Notes under the pieces: model-generated
Told to the model about the DNA's origin: nothing
Seen by the model: only the letters and a program-made list of their open reading frames with translations
The model's database searches: none
Made by a program: the position numbers and the translations under genes
NCBI RefSeq assembly: GCF_013004105.1
Contig: NZ_CP053085.1
Location: 3,906,001 to 3,970,000 of the forward strand
DNA: 64,000 nt
Reading direction: 5' to 3'
Origin: Gemmatimonas groenlandica
Lineage (GTDB): Bacteria > Gemmatimonadota > Gemmatimonadetes > Gemmatimonadales > Gemmatimonadaceae
Shown here: positions 28,545-38,609 of the stretch, one piece after another
How positions within the stretch are numbered: position 1 is the stretch's first letter
Layout: each line of letters opens with the position of its first letter

Positions 28545-30353
28545 ATGACGCCCCCTGCCAAAGGCAAGCCCAAGTACGACACCAAGCGCGCCTGGGCCGA
28601 GGCCCGCGCGCTGATCTGGGATCACCGCACGTCCGTGACCGTCGGACTCGTGCTGATGCTCATCAGCCGCGCCGCCGGGTTCGTGCTGCCGTACTCCACC
28701 AAGAAAGTGCTCGACGAGGTCTTGCCGAACCGCGATATCCGGATGCTCGGGTACATCGCCTTGGCCGGACTCGCCGCCACCATCGTGCAGTCGATCACCG
28801 GCTACGCCTTGTCGCAGGTTGTGAGCGTGGCGGCGCAGCAGGCTATCGCGCGGCTCCGTGAGGAGGTGCAGGGGCACCTCATCCGCCTGCCGGTGAAGTT
28901 CTTCGATAGCACGAAGAGCGGCGTGCTGGTCTCGCGCGTGATGAACGATCCCGAAGGCATCCGCAATCTCATCGGCACTGGGCTCATTCAGCTCACCGGT
29001 GGCATCGTGAGTGCGATCGCCGCACTAGGCGTGCTCTTCTATCTCAACTGGCGCCTGACGGCTGCGACCATCGTGTTTCTGGCGATGTTCGGCGTGGTGA
29101 TGTCGATCGCCTTCAAGCGTCTACGCCCGATTTTCCGCGAACGCAGCGTGATCACGGCCGAAGTGACGGGACGCCTCACCGAAACGCTGGGCGGCATCCG
29201 ACTGATCAAGGTGTACACGGCCGAAGAGCGCGAAAAGGAAGTGTTCGGCAAGGGCGTGCAGAAGCTGTTCGCGAACATCGCCAAGACGATCACGGGCACG
29301 TCGCTCACTGGTACGCTTGGTCTCGCGGTGGTCGGCGTGATCGGCCTGATCGCGATGTACGTGGGTGGACGCGACGTGATCAACGGCCAGATGACGGTGG
29401 GTAGTCTGATCACCTTCGTGTTCTTCATAGCGATGGTGACGATGCCGCTCATTCAGATTGCGAGCATCGGCACGCAGATCACCGAGGCGTTCGCGGGTCT
29501 CGATCGCATTCGCGAACTCCGCGACATGCCGACGGAAGACCAGGAAGACGCCACCAAGACCGCGGTGCCGTCGGTCGTGGGCCGCGTGGAGTTCGATCAC
29601 GTGAATTTCGAGTACGAGGAAGGCACGCCCGTACTGAAGGATGTGTCGTTCACCGCACCGGCCGGCACGACTACGGCGCTGGTGGGCTCGAGCGGCAGCG
29701 GCAAGAGCACGATGATCTCGCTCATCATGGCCTTTGCGCAGCCGCAGCAGGGTCAGATCAAGGTCGACGGGACGCCGGTGTCCGAGCTCAAGCTGCGCGA
29801 CTATCGTCGTCATCTGGGCGTGGTCATGCAGGACAATTTCCTGTTCGACGGCACGGTGATGGAGAACATCGCCTTCACCAAGCCCGGCGCCACGAAGGAA
29901 GAGGTCATGGCGGTGGCCAAGATCGCCAACGCGCACGAGTTCATTCACGGCTTCCCGCAGCAGTACGACACGATCGTCGGCGAACGCGGCGTGAAGCTGT
30001 CGGGTGGTCAGCGGCAGCGCGTGGCTATCGCCCGCGCCATTCTGGCCGATCCGCGTGTGCTCATTCTCGACGAAGCCACATCGTCGCTCGACTCCGAGAG
30101 TGAGCACCTCATTCAGGAAGGGCTCCGTCGCCTGCGCGCCGGCCGCACCACTTTCGTGATTGCGCACCGACTCAGCACGATCACGAGCGCCGATCAGATT
30201 CTTGTGCTCGAGCACGGTCAGATCATCGAACGCGGCACGCATCAGCAGCTGCTCGCCATCGGCGGACGCTACCGTGACCTGTACAACCGGCAGTATCAGC
30301 TGGAGCAGGACCAGTTCATTAATCCAGGCGAGGAAATTCTGGCCACTGGCTGA
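28545..30353 (+). CDS. ABC exporter, fused permease and ATPase half-transporter
   Basis: A 602-residue MsbA/MDR-like half transporter that should work as a homodimer in the inner membrane. Residues about 30-320 form the six-helix type-I exporter domain (for example FVLPYSTKKVLDE, GIVSAIAALGVLFYLNWRL). The ATPase has Walker A GSSGSGKST (Lys387), Q loop VVMQDNFLFDG, signature LSGGQRQRVAIARA, Walker B VLILDEATSSLD (D509, E510) and switch His in VIAHRLSTI. A single homodimer-type gene without accessory proteins suggests export of lipid, peptide or drug; the substrate is unknown. Related palindromic repeats lie just before its start and just after its stop. Confidence 0.93.
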   Translation: MTPPAKGKPKYDTKRAWAEARALIWDHRTSVTVGLVLMLISRAAGFVLPYSTKKVLDEVLPNRDIRMLGYIALAGLAATIVQSITGYALSQVVSVAAQQAIARLREEVQGHLIRLPVKFFDSTKSGVLVSRVMNDPEGIRNLIGTGLIQLTGGIVSAIAALGVLFYLNWRLTAATIVFLAMFGVVMSIAFKRLRPIFRERSVITAEVTGRLTETLGGIRLIKVYTAEEREKEVFGKGVQKLFANIAKTITGTSLTGTLGLAVVGVIGLIAMYVGGRDVINGQMTVGSLITFVFFIAMVTMPLIQIASIGTQITEAFAGLDRIRELRDMPTEDQEDATKTAVPSVVGRVEFDHVNFEYEEGTPVLKDVSFTAPAGTTTALVGSSGSGKSTMISLIMAFAQPQQGQIKVDGTPVSELKLRDYRRHLGVVMQDNFLFDGTVMENIAFTKPGATKEEVMAVAKIANAHEFIHGFPQQYDTIVGERGVKLSGGQRQRVAIARAILADPRVLILDEATSSLDSESEHLIQEGLRRLRAGRTTFVIAHRLSTITSADQILVLEHGQIIERGTHQQLLAIGGRYRDLYNRQYQLEQDQFINPGEEILATG

Positions 30354-30370
30354 ACCGGCGGATTTTGCCG

Positions 30371-30508
30371 GGGAAGCTGTTTGGGGGCGAACGTGTGGGG
30401 GCGGGGGAAGTACCGGTGCCGACGGTCAGCGTGGCCGGCCTACACCGCTTCCGGCATCGTAGCGGTACTTCCGCCTGCTTTCACACGTTCCTCACCAAAC
30501 AGCTTCCG
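30371..30508 (+). repeat. Palindromic intergenic element, copy 2
   Basis: Perfect 13-bp outer arms GGAAGCTGTTTGG (30372-30384) and CCAAACAGCTTCC (30495-30507), with further nested arms CGAACGTGTG / CACACGTTC and GAAGTACCG / CGGTACTTC. The element starts 18 bp after the ABC transporter stop, so it might also end transcription. It is a diverged direct copy of the element at 28381-28517. Confidence 0.85.
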
Positions 30509-30586
30509 GTGGGAGATCAGGCGTTCGCACCCGTGGCCGGTTAGGTTATTGGGGTTCCTCCGCTCGACCACCCGCGCCCCGCCTAC

Positions 30587-32112
<1,526 letters not shown>

Positions 32113-32116
<4 letters not shown>

Positions 32117-32745
32117 GCGACGCCGACGGGGATCCGGCACGGTATCCTGTTCCGGCGCAGCAGCATCGCGTGGAGCAGGTAATCGATCGCAGTCGGTTCA
32201 TCTGCACCGTCGCGCGGGTTCAGTCGAGTGAGGAGGCGCAGGCGTTCATCAAGACGATGAACGCCGATTTCCCTGACGCCACGCACAATTGCTGGGCGTA
32301 CGTGGTCGGAGCGCCGGGCAGTACCGATCGCGTGGGGATGAGCGACGACGGTGAGCCGCATGGCACGGCCGGCCGCCCCATGCTGACTGTGCTGTTGCAC
32401 AGCGGTGTCGGCGAAGTCGCCGCCGTCGTCACGCGCTATTACGGCGGCACCAAATTGGGCACCGGCGGCCTGGTGAAAGCCTACGGTGGTGCGGTGCAGG
32501 AGGCCCTGATGGGCATGCCCCGGGGCGAACGCGTGGATAGCGTCGAACTGTCGGTGCGCGTAGGGTACGGCGCCATCGGGGCGCTCCAGCAGCTGTTCCC
32601 TGAGTTCGACGCCGAACTGCTCGAACAGCGCTTCGACGTCGACGCTGAATTTTGCCTACGGGTGCCACGCATTCGCCTGTCGGCGATGGAGCACGCAATT
32701 CAGAATGCGACGCGCGGCGCCGCCGTGTTCACGCGAACCGACTGA
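32113..32745 (+). CDS. YigZ/IMPACT-family protein
   Basis: A 210-residue cytoplasmic protein of the UPF0029/IMPACT family. The N-terminal domain shows the family pattern DRSRFICTVARVQSSEEAQ, THNCWAYVVG, SDDGEPHGTAGRPML and VVTRYYGGTKLGTGGLVKAY. A smaller C-terminal ferredoxin-like domain (DUF1949-like, SVELSVRVGYGAIGALQQL) follows. Family members are linked to translation or nucleotide binding, but the bacterial biochemical role is not settled. It starts at GTG 32113, overlapping the helicase stop by 4 bp, and converges on the formate-THF ligase gene with 7 bp between stops. Confidence 0.92.
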
Positions 32746-32752
32746 GCCGGCT

Positions 32753-34438
32753 CTACGACAGCCCCTCGATCGTGCCATCCGGGCGCACCTTCATGCGCTC
32801 GGCGGCCGGTGATTTCGACAAGCCCGGCATCGTCATGATGTCGCCGCATTTGGCTACCACGAAGCCCGCACCGGCCGATCCGCTTACTTCCTGCACGGTC
32901 ATGCGGAAGTTGGTTGGCACACCAAGCTTCGACGCATCGTCCGAGAGCGAGTACTGCGTTTTGGCCATGCACACGGGCGTGTTGCCCATGCCGTGCTGCT
33001 CCAGCCATGCGATCGACTTCTCCGCTGCCGGCGAGTAGTCGACACCGTCGGCGCCGTACACCTTGGCGGCGATCGTTTCGATCTTCTCGCGGATCGGGCG
33101 TTCCGTGTCGTAGAGTGGCCGGAACTCGGCCGACTTTGAGTCCAGCAGCGCCAGCACTTCGTGGGCCAACGCTTCGCCGCCGGCTCCGCCATTCGCCCAC
33201 ACGTCGCAGAGTGCCACTCGCACGCCGTACTTCGCGGCGTAGTCGGCCACCATCGTCAACTCGGCATCGGTATCCGACAACCGGCGATTGATCGCGACCA
33301 CCACCGGCACGCCGAACTGCCGCACGTTCGTGATGTGGTGCGCGAGATGCGGCAGCCCGCGCTCGAGCGCGCCAAGATCCTCCTGATCGAGCATGTTCTT
33401 GGGAAGGCCACCCTGCATCTTGAGTGAACGCACGGTCGCCACCAGCACCGCCGCTTCGGGATTGAGCCCGCCAGCGCGGCACTTGATGTCGAAGAACTTT
33501 TCAGCGCCCAGGTCAGAGCCGAAGCCCGCCTCGGTGACCACGATATCAGCGAGAGCCAGACCGGCGCGCGTAGCCACCAGGCTGTTGCAGCCGTGGGCGA
33601 TGTTACCGAACGGACCGGCGTGCAGAATGGCCGGACCGCCTTCGAGTGTCTGCACGAGATTCGGGCGCAGCGCGTCTTTCAGCAGCAATGACATCGCGCC
33701 GGTCGCCTGCAAATCGCGCGCGCGAACGGGGGTGCGTTCCTTCCCGCTGGTGGTGCCCACGATGATGTTGCCGAGGCGCTGCTCGAGGTCTTCCGCATCG
33801 GAGGCCAGCGCCACGATGGCCATGACTTCACTGGCGGGGATGATCACCCACCGCTCCTCGCGCATCACCCCGTTTCCGGCACCCACGCCGATAATCGCCT
33901 GCCGCAGCGCGCGGTCATTCATGTCGATCGTGCGCGGCCACGTGATGCGTTTGACGTCGAGGCCCAGCGCATTGCCGTGGTACAGGTGGTTGTCGAGCAT
34001 TGCCGAGAGCAGACTGTGCGCGCTGGCGATGGCGTGGAAGTCACCGGTGAAGTGCAGGTTGATGTCGTCCATGGGCAGCACCTGCGCGTAGCCGCCGCCC
34101 GCCGCGCCGCCCTTCACGCCGAACACCGGACCGAGGCTGGGTTCGCGCATGCAGAGCACGGCGTTGTGCCCGAGGCGACGGAAGGCCTGGCTCAGTCCAA
34201 CACTCACGGTGCTCTTGCCTTCACCGGCCGGTGTGGGGCTGATGGCGGTCACCAGCACGAGACGACCCTTGGGCGGTTGCGAAGCCAGGGCGAGCGGTAG
34301 CTTGGCCTTGTAGCGTCCGTATTGGTCGATGTCGTCGGGGGCCAGGCCGAGGTCGGCCGCCACCGCAGTGATCGTGCGTAGGCGCGCCTGCTGCGCGATC
34401 TCGATATCCGACGGGACGAACTGCGGTGTGGCGGTCAT
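32753..34438 (-). CDS. fhs: Formate--tetrahydrofolate ligase
   Basis: A 561-residue enzyme, close to the usual 555, that makes 10-formyl-THF from formate, ATP and THF for one-carbon metabolism. Family blocks are evident: DIEIAQQARLRTI near the N-terminus, the ATP P-loop TPAGEGKST (res 69-77, Lys75), REPSLGPVFGVKGGAAGGG, the stretch ending in DINLHFTGDFHAI, and GFGSDLGAEKFFDIKCR. The frame stays open 100 codons upstream of ATG 34436-34438 but that extension overlaps the opposite gene and lacks family similarity. It is a single-gene unit on the minus strand, divergent from the lipoprotein gene that follows. Confidence 0.96.
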   Translation of the reverse strand: MTATPQFVPSDIEIAQQARLRTITAVAADLGLAPDDIDQYGRYKAKLPLALASQPPKGRLVLVTAISPTPAGEGKSTVSVGLSQAFRRLGHNAVLCMREPSLGPVFGVKGGAAGGGYAQVLPMDDINLHFTGDFHAIASAHSLLSAMLDNHLYHGNALGLDVKRITWPRTIDMNDRALRQAIIGVGAGNGVMREERWVIIPASEVMAIVALASDAEDLEQRLGNIIVGTTSGKERTPVRARDLQATGAMSLLLKDALRPNLVQTLEGGPAILHAGPFGNIAHGCNSLVATRAGLALADIVVTEAGFGSDLGAEKFFDIKCRAGGLNPEAAVLVATVRSLKMQGGLPKNMLDQEDLGALERGLPHLAHHITNVRQFGVPVVVAINRRLSDTDAELTMVADYAAKYGVRVALCDVWANGGAGGEALAHEVLALLDSKSAEFRPLYDTERPIREKIETIAAKVYGADGVDYSPAAEKSIAWLEQHGMGNTPVCMAKTQYSLSDDASKLGVPTNFRMTVQEVSGSAGAGFVVAKCGDIMTMPGLSKSPAAERMKVRPDGTIEGLS

Positions 34439-34577
34439 ACGGCTCGCTTCATGAAGTGGAGGCTGGTGCACCACGGGGGAACGGATGCTCCCGCATCGGC
34501 AGTTCCGGATGCATGTTGAGGGAATGCCCCATCCAGTCCATCCTGCCGACACACACACGCCCCGAACATACCGTAGA

Positions 34578-35222
34578 ATGCTGCGGTTGGCGGGGCGCGC
34601 AGGCGTGGCGGCGGGAGTGCTGGCATGTGGAGCCGCCGAGGTGCCGGACAAGCCGGTAGCCGGAACCGCGGGAGCGCCTGCGTCGGCTGCGGCCGATCTG
34701 GAGCGGGCGCCGGCTGCCGCCGACTCGGAGCGGGTCACGCAGGCCGAGCAGGCCCTGTCCGCATGGCTCGACGCGTCGCGGGAAGGCGGGGCGACGTCTC
34801 GCGATCTCGCGCGGGCGGATTCCTTGGCTGCCTGTGGGGATGGCGGTGGTACATACTTCCCATCGATGCTGTTGGCCGATTACCAACTCCGGCCCTCGGC
34901 CATGCGCGGCGACACGGTCGTGGCGCGGGCCGTAGTGATCACGGTGGCCGAACAGGATATCGATCGGCGGGCCGACGGGTTCATCGCGCGGGAGCGGGTG
35001 CGGCGCGATGTGCTCGAGTGGGATCTGGTGCCGCTCGCGGCATCGCAGCAAGAGCCGGGCTGGGCGATCTGCAATGGACTGCGTTTCGGATATCGTGGCG
35101 CCGATTCACTGACGACGTGGCGCCCAGAGGGTAGTTCGTGGCAGTCGGCTCGCCGACTCGCCGACTCCGTGCGAGCGACGCGCCCGATGGCGTCCGCCGC
35201 AATCCGACAGAGGACTTCATGA
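34578..35222 (+). CDS. Lipoprotein of unknown function
   Basis: A 214-residue protein starting at ATG 34578: basic MLRLAGRAG, hydrophobic VAAGVLAC with a lipobox Cys, then an Ala/Pro-rich linker of about 35 residues. The mature domain holds LSAWLDASREGG, ARADSLAACGDGGGTYFPSM and a C-terminal region with NGLRFGYRGADSLTTWRPEG. That last piece looks like a small ligand-binding or NTF2-like fold, but no family is recognised. Its stop overlaps the start of the following NAD(P)-binding gene (ATGA), so the two are translated together. It begins an apparent four-gene run to 37230. Confidence 0.72.
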   Translation: MLRLAGRAGVAAGVLACGAAEVPDKPVAGTAGAPASAAADLERAPAAADSERVTQAEQALSAWLDASREGGATSRDLARADSLAACGDGGGTYFPSMLLADYQLRPSAMRGDTVVARAVVITVAEQDIDRRADGFIARERVRRDVLEWDLVPLAASQQEPGWAICNGLRFGYRGADSLTTWRPEGSSWQSARRLADSVRATRPMASAAIRQRTS

Positions 35223-35857
35223 TCGTTTCTGTATTCGGCGCTTCCGGGCGGACGGGTCACGCGTTTATTGCCAGCGCGACCGACGCCGGGATGTCGTTGC
35301 GGTTGCACTATCGGGCCAAGCCCTCCGACCAGGTGCCGACGTCGTCCACCGTCGTGGTGGGATCACTCAATGATCCCACGGCCGTGCGTGAAGTGCTGCG
35401 CGGCGCGGACGCTGCCGTTGTTCTCTTCGGTCCGCACCACGACGCGCGTATTCCGTTCTGTGCGGCTGCGACCAAGAACATCATCGCCGCCATGCGCACG
35501 CAGGCGCAGGAGCGGGTGCTGGTGGTCACCGGTGCGATGACGGGAGGCATGCCGTCCAACGTGTCGCTGTTCATGCGATTCATGCGCAAGATCGTACAGC
35601 GGTCGGCGCACGACGGCATGGTAGAAGATCGCAACGAGCAGGAACGCCTGGTGCGGAACAGCAAGCTGGCCGGTTGGACGCTCATCAAGCCGCCGCGTCT
35701 CACGGACGATGCCGCCACCGACGTCGTGGAGATCGGGCCCGAGCTGTCGGTCGGTATGCGCAGCAGTATTTCCCGCGCATCGCTGGCCGGCGCGCTGGTG
35801 CGTGAAATTCAGGAGCCGCGATTCGCGCAACAGGCGGTGTACGCCGCCAATCGCTGA
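35219..35857 (+). CDS. NAD(P)H-binding NmrA/SDR-extended-like protein
   Basis: A 212-residue single-domain Rossmann protein of the NAD(P)-binding/NmrA-like group. It starts at ATG 35219, with GAGGA 5 bp upstream. The dinucleotide loop is VFGASGRTGHAFIA (G-x-x-G-x-x-G), followed by LRLHYRAKPSD, VVVGSLNDPTAVREVLRGAD and VLVVTGAMTGGMPSN. The terminal segment WTLIKPPRLTDD resembles the substrate-side loop in this group. The typical role is nucleotide-sugar or flavin reduction or redox sensing, but substrate cannot be assigned. It overlaps the upstream lipoprotein gene by 4 bp and is 6 bp from the next gene. Confidence 0.85.
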   Translation: MIVSVFGASGRTGHAFIASATDAGMSLRLHYRAKPSDQVPTSSTVVVGSLNDPTAVREVLRGADAAVVLFGPHHDARIPFCAAATKNIIAAMRTQAQERVLVVTGAMTGGMPSNVSLFMRFMRKIVQRSAHDGMVEDRNEQERLVRNSKLAGWTLIKPPRLTDDAATDVVEIGPELSVGMRSSISRASLAGALVREIQEPRFAQQAVYAANR

Positions 35858-35863
35858 TCACGC

Positions 35864-36442
35864 GTGGAGAAGTTTCTCAACCCGATGTTCCTGTTCGACA
35901 CGATGTTCGTGTTCGGGTTCGGGATTCTGTGCTGTCTGTACGCGCTGTGGGATCTGCGTAAGGAGAATCGGCTCGCCGAGGCGCGAAAAGCGTCACTTCT
36001 CGCGATGCCCGTTGTCGTTCCACCACTTTCTTCCGACCATCTTATGTCCGAGCAACTTCCGCAGGGCGTCCGCAAGCAGAACTGGGATGACCTCCCCATC
36101 GAGGAGCTCACGCCGCTCATCGGTCGCCGCCTGATCTACAGCGAGAAGATGATGCTCGCGCACGTGTACCTGAAGAAGGGTGCCATCGTGCCGGCGCACG
36201 ATCACATCAACGAACAGTTCACCTACGTGCTGTCGGGAACGCTGCGCTTCTGGCTCGGCGAACACGCCGATGCGCCGGGCGATACGTTCACCGATGTCGG
36301 TGCCGGCGATGTGTTGGTGATCCCGAGCAACGTACGGCATCGTGCCGAAGCGCTCGAGGATACGCTCGACGTCGACATCTTCAATCCGCCGCGGCAGGAC
36401 TGGATCGACAAGACCGACGATTACCTCCGCGGGACACGCTGA
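35864..36442 (+). CDS. Cupin-domain protein with N-terminal membrane helix
   Basis: Reading from GTG 35864 gives 192 residues with a transmembrane segment (FLFDTMFVFGFGILCCLYAL, about res 10-29), a charged linker, then a single cupin barrel (res about 85-185). Metal ligands are the cupin set PAHDHINEQ (His112, His114, Glu117) and His159 in SNVRHR. An inner ATG at 36044 (MSEQLPQGV) would give a soluble 132-residue cupin; no strong ribosome site decides between them. The gene begins 6 bp after the previous stop and overlaps the SDR start (TGATG). It may act as a dioxygenase, isomerase or binding protein; the substrate is unknown. Confidence 0.82.
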   Translation: MEKFLNPMFLFDTMFVFGFGILCCLYALWDLRKENRLAEARKASLLAMPVVVPPLSSDHLMSEQLPQGVRKQNWDDLPIEELTPLIGRRLIYSEKMMLAHVYLKKGAIVPAHDHINEQFTYVLSGTLRFWLGEHADAPGDTFTDVGAGDVLVIPSNVRHRAEALEDTLDVDIFNPPRQDWIDKTDDYLRGTR

Positions 36443-37230
36443 TGGATCTCGGTATCGCGGGAAAGGTCGCACTGGTGTGCGGCGCAAGTCGTGGCATCGC
36501 GTTCGCGACGGCGGAAGAGTTCGCGCGCGAAGGCTGCACGCTGGTGATCTGTTCGCGCGATGCCACCTCGGTGGGCAGTGCGAAGGCGAAGCTCGAAGCG
36601 CTCGGCGCGTCGGTCACGGCGATCGTGGCCGATCTGGCCACGGAGGCCGGCATTGCCGACGTGATCGCGCAGACGATGGCGGCGCATGGTCGCGTAGACA
36701 TTCTGGTGGCGAACACCGGTGGTCCCCCAACCGGCGCGGCGATGTCGCACTCGTGGGAGGCGTGGACTGGCGCCAGTGAACTGCTGCTGCGCAGCGTCGT
36801 CGAACTCACGCGGGCGTTCGTGCCAGGCATGCGCGAGCGAAAGTGGGGACGGGTGGTGTCGATCACGTCACTGGCGGTGAAGCGTCCGCAGGGATCGCTG
36901 GTGCTCAGCAACAGTCTACGGGCCGCGGTCACCGGATATCTGCGCACGCTGGCTGATGAAGTGGCCGGCGATGGCGTGACGGTGAACTCCGTGCTTCCCG
37001 GATTCACCGCCACCGAGCGTCTCGATGCGTTGGCCAGCGCCACCTCCACGCGTACGGGGCAGAGCCGCGAGTCGGTGTTCGATGGGTGGACCGCGGAAAC
37101 GCCGGTCGGCCGCCTCGGCCGCCCCGATGAGTTGGCCGCCGTGATAGCTTTCCTCTGTTCCACGCGTGCCGGGTTCATGACCGGGCAGGCCGTGTTGGTG
37201 GATGGCGGCGCAGTGCATTCGCTGCTGTAG
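36442..37230 (+). CDS. SDR-family oxidoreductase with altered active site
   Basis: A 262-residue short-chain dehydrogenase fold. The cofactor loop is VCGASRGIAFATA (res 12-24) and the structural NTGG motif is at 91-94, so NAD(P) binding is likely. The catalytic segment reads VVSITSLAVKRPQGSLVLSN then SLRAAV: at the place of the usual YxxxK there is no Tyr and no Lys (SNSLR aligned). A divergent SDR group is known with a similar L-S-N-x-x-R pattern. Whether it is an active reductase or a non-catalytic relative is open. It overlaps the cupin gene by one base and precedes the aminotransferase by 34 bp. Confidence 0.9.
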   Translation: MDLGIAGKVALVCGASRGIAFATAEEFAREGCTLVICSRDATSVGSAKAKLEALGASVTAIVADLATEAGIADVIAQTMAAHGRVDILVANTGGPPTGAAMSHSWEAWTGASELLLRSVVELTRAFVPGMRERKWGRVVSITSLAVKRPQGSLVLSNSLRAAVTGYLRTLADEVAGDGVTVNSVLPGFTATERLDALASATSTRTGQSRESVFDGWTAETPVGRLGRPDELAAVIAFLCSTRAGFMTGQAVLVDGGAVHSLL

Positions 37231-37264
37231 CCTTCCCCCTTTCTCTTTACCGCAGCGTTCCGAC

Positions 37265-38194
37265 ATGAGCCAAATTGCCGAGACCCAGTGGATCTGGCGC
37301 GATGGTGCGTTCATCCCGTGGGCGGATGCCACGATCCATGTGCTGAGCCATTCCGTGCAGTTCGGCTCGAGCGCATTCGAAGGTGTCCGTGCGTACAGCA
37401 CGCCGCGTGGTCCGGCGATCTTCCGGCTGCGCGAGCATCTCACGCGACTGTTGATGTCGTGCAAGATCTATCGCATGGACGTCCCGTACACGATCGACGA
37501 GCTCGTCGCCGCGTCGCGTGAACTGATCGTGCGGAACGGTGTGGAGTCATGCTATCTCCGTCCGATGGTCGTGCGCGGCTACGGCACGGCGGGCATGGTG
37601 CCCACGGGTGCGCCGATCGAGGTGTACCTCCCCTGCTGGCCGTGGGGCACGTACCTCGGCGCCGGTGCGCTCGAGAACGGCGTGGATGCCTGCATCTCGT
37701 CCTGGCATCGCGTGGAGCCGAACACGATTCCCGCGATGGCGAAGATTGCCGGCAACTATCTGAGCGGTCAGCTCATCAAGATGGAAGCGTTGGCCAACGG
37801 CTACGCCGAAGGCATCGCGCTGAGCCCGAGCGGCATGGTGAGTGAAGGCTCGGGGCAGAACGTGTTTCTGGTGTCGGGTGGCACGATCGTGACCACGCCG
37901 CTCGACGGCACGATCTTGGGCGGCATCACGCGCGACACGATCATGACGCTTGCGCGTGAAGCGGGTATTCCGGTGCGCGAATCACATATCCCGCGCGAGA
38001 TGTTGTACATGGCCGACGAGGTGTTCTTCACTGGCACCGCGGCGGAGATCACTCCGGTGCGCAGCATCGACAAGATCACGATCGGTGCGGGCAAGCCGGG
38101 CGAGGTGAGCACGCTGATGCAGAAGCAGTATCTCGACATCGTGCATGGTCGCGTCGACGATACACACGGCTGGCTGACGTACTGCCGCGACTGA
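37265..38194 (+). CDS. ilvE: Branched-chain amino-acid aminotransferase
   Basis: A 309-residue fold-type IV PLP enzyme that interconverts leucine, isoleucine and valine with their keto acids. Signatures are HSVQFGSSAFEGVRAY, LRPMVVRGYG, and the PLP Lys (about K160) in MAKIAGNYLSGQL. Downstream are GYAEGIALSPSGMVSEGSG, NVFLVSGG and FFTGTAAEITPV. The start is ATG 37265; an upstream in-frame ATG at 37202 would overlap the SDR gene without adding family similarity. It follows the SDR gene after 34 bp and may be its own transcription unit. A strong symmetrical hairpin ends the unit. Confidence 0.95.
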   Translation: MSQIAETQWIWRDGAFIPWADATIHVLSHSVQFGSSAFEGVRAYSTPRGPAIFRLREHLTRLLMSCKIYRMDVPYTIDELVAASRELIVRNGVESCYLRPMVVRGYGTAGMVPTGAPIEVYLPCWPWGTYLGAGALENGVDACISSWHRVEPNTIPAMAKIAGNYLSGQLIKMEALANGYAEGIALSPSGMVSEGSGQNVFLVSGGTIVTTPLDGTILGGITRDTIMTLAREAGIPVRESHIPREMLYMADEVFFTGTAAEITPVRSIDKITIGAGKPGEVSTLMQKQYLDIVHGRVDDTHGWLTYCRD

Positions 38195-38212
38195 TCGCGC
38201 GATGGTGATCAA

Positions 38213-38250
38213 CGAGAGCGCACGTGACGTCGGTGTCGCGTGCGCTCTCG
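38213..38250. terminator. Bidirectional hairpin terminator between ilvE and the converging membrane-protein gene
   Basis: Perfect 12-bp inverted repeat CGAGAGCGCACG / CGTGCGCTCTCG with a 14-nt loop. It sits between two converging stops, so it can serve both directions; T tracts are short. Confidence 0.65.
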
Positions 38251-38256
38251 TGCGTT

Positions 38257-38514
38257 TCAGCTGGTGGGGCTTCGACGGCCCGCCACGAGATGCAACAGCG
38301 TGAGCAACACGACCGATCCGATGCCGGCGGTGAAGATCACGCCGGCGAGACCCGCAAACGGCGGCGCGACGTCCAGTTCGCGGAAGAGCAGACCACTGGC
38401 GAACGCGCCGAGAATGCCGACGATCATGTCGCCAAACAATCCCACGCCCCCGACGATCAGGGCAGCGAGTACGCCGGCGCCGAGTCCCACGAAGAGCCAG
38501 GTCAGAAGATCCAT
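38257..38514 (-). CDS. GlsB/YeaQ/YmgE-family small membrane protein
   Basis: An 85-residue inner-membrane protein starting MDLLTWLFVGLGAGV at ATG 38512-38514. Three hydrophobic glycine-rich segments (WLFVGLGAGVLAALIVGG, FGDMIVGILGAFASGLLF, AGLAGVIFTAGIGSVVLLTLL) match the transglycosylase-associated/YeaQ family, which is linked to stress response but biochemically uncharacterised. Codons upstream of this ATG in the same frame are unlikely to be coding because they overlap the leader of the divergent YaeQ gene. The 95-bp gap to that gene should contain both promoters. Confidence 0.85.
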   Translation of the reverse strand: MDLLTWLFVGLGAGVLAALIVGGVGLFGDMIVGILGAFASGLLFRELDVAPPFAGLAGVIFTAGIGSVVLLTLLHLVAGRRSPTS

Positions 38515-38609
38515 TTTGCGGTATCCACGGTAGTATGGTGCACTGGGTTTCATTTCGAACACAGGAAGGTTGTAGTGCGTGACATGCTTTGTGCAAACGA
38601 GCTCGACCA

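Noticed and set aside
27722-28861. 379-codon plus-strand frame over the desaturase and the repeat
   Set aside because: Crosses the desaturase gene, the palindromic element and the start of the ABC transporter; shows no domain.
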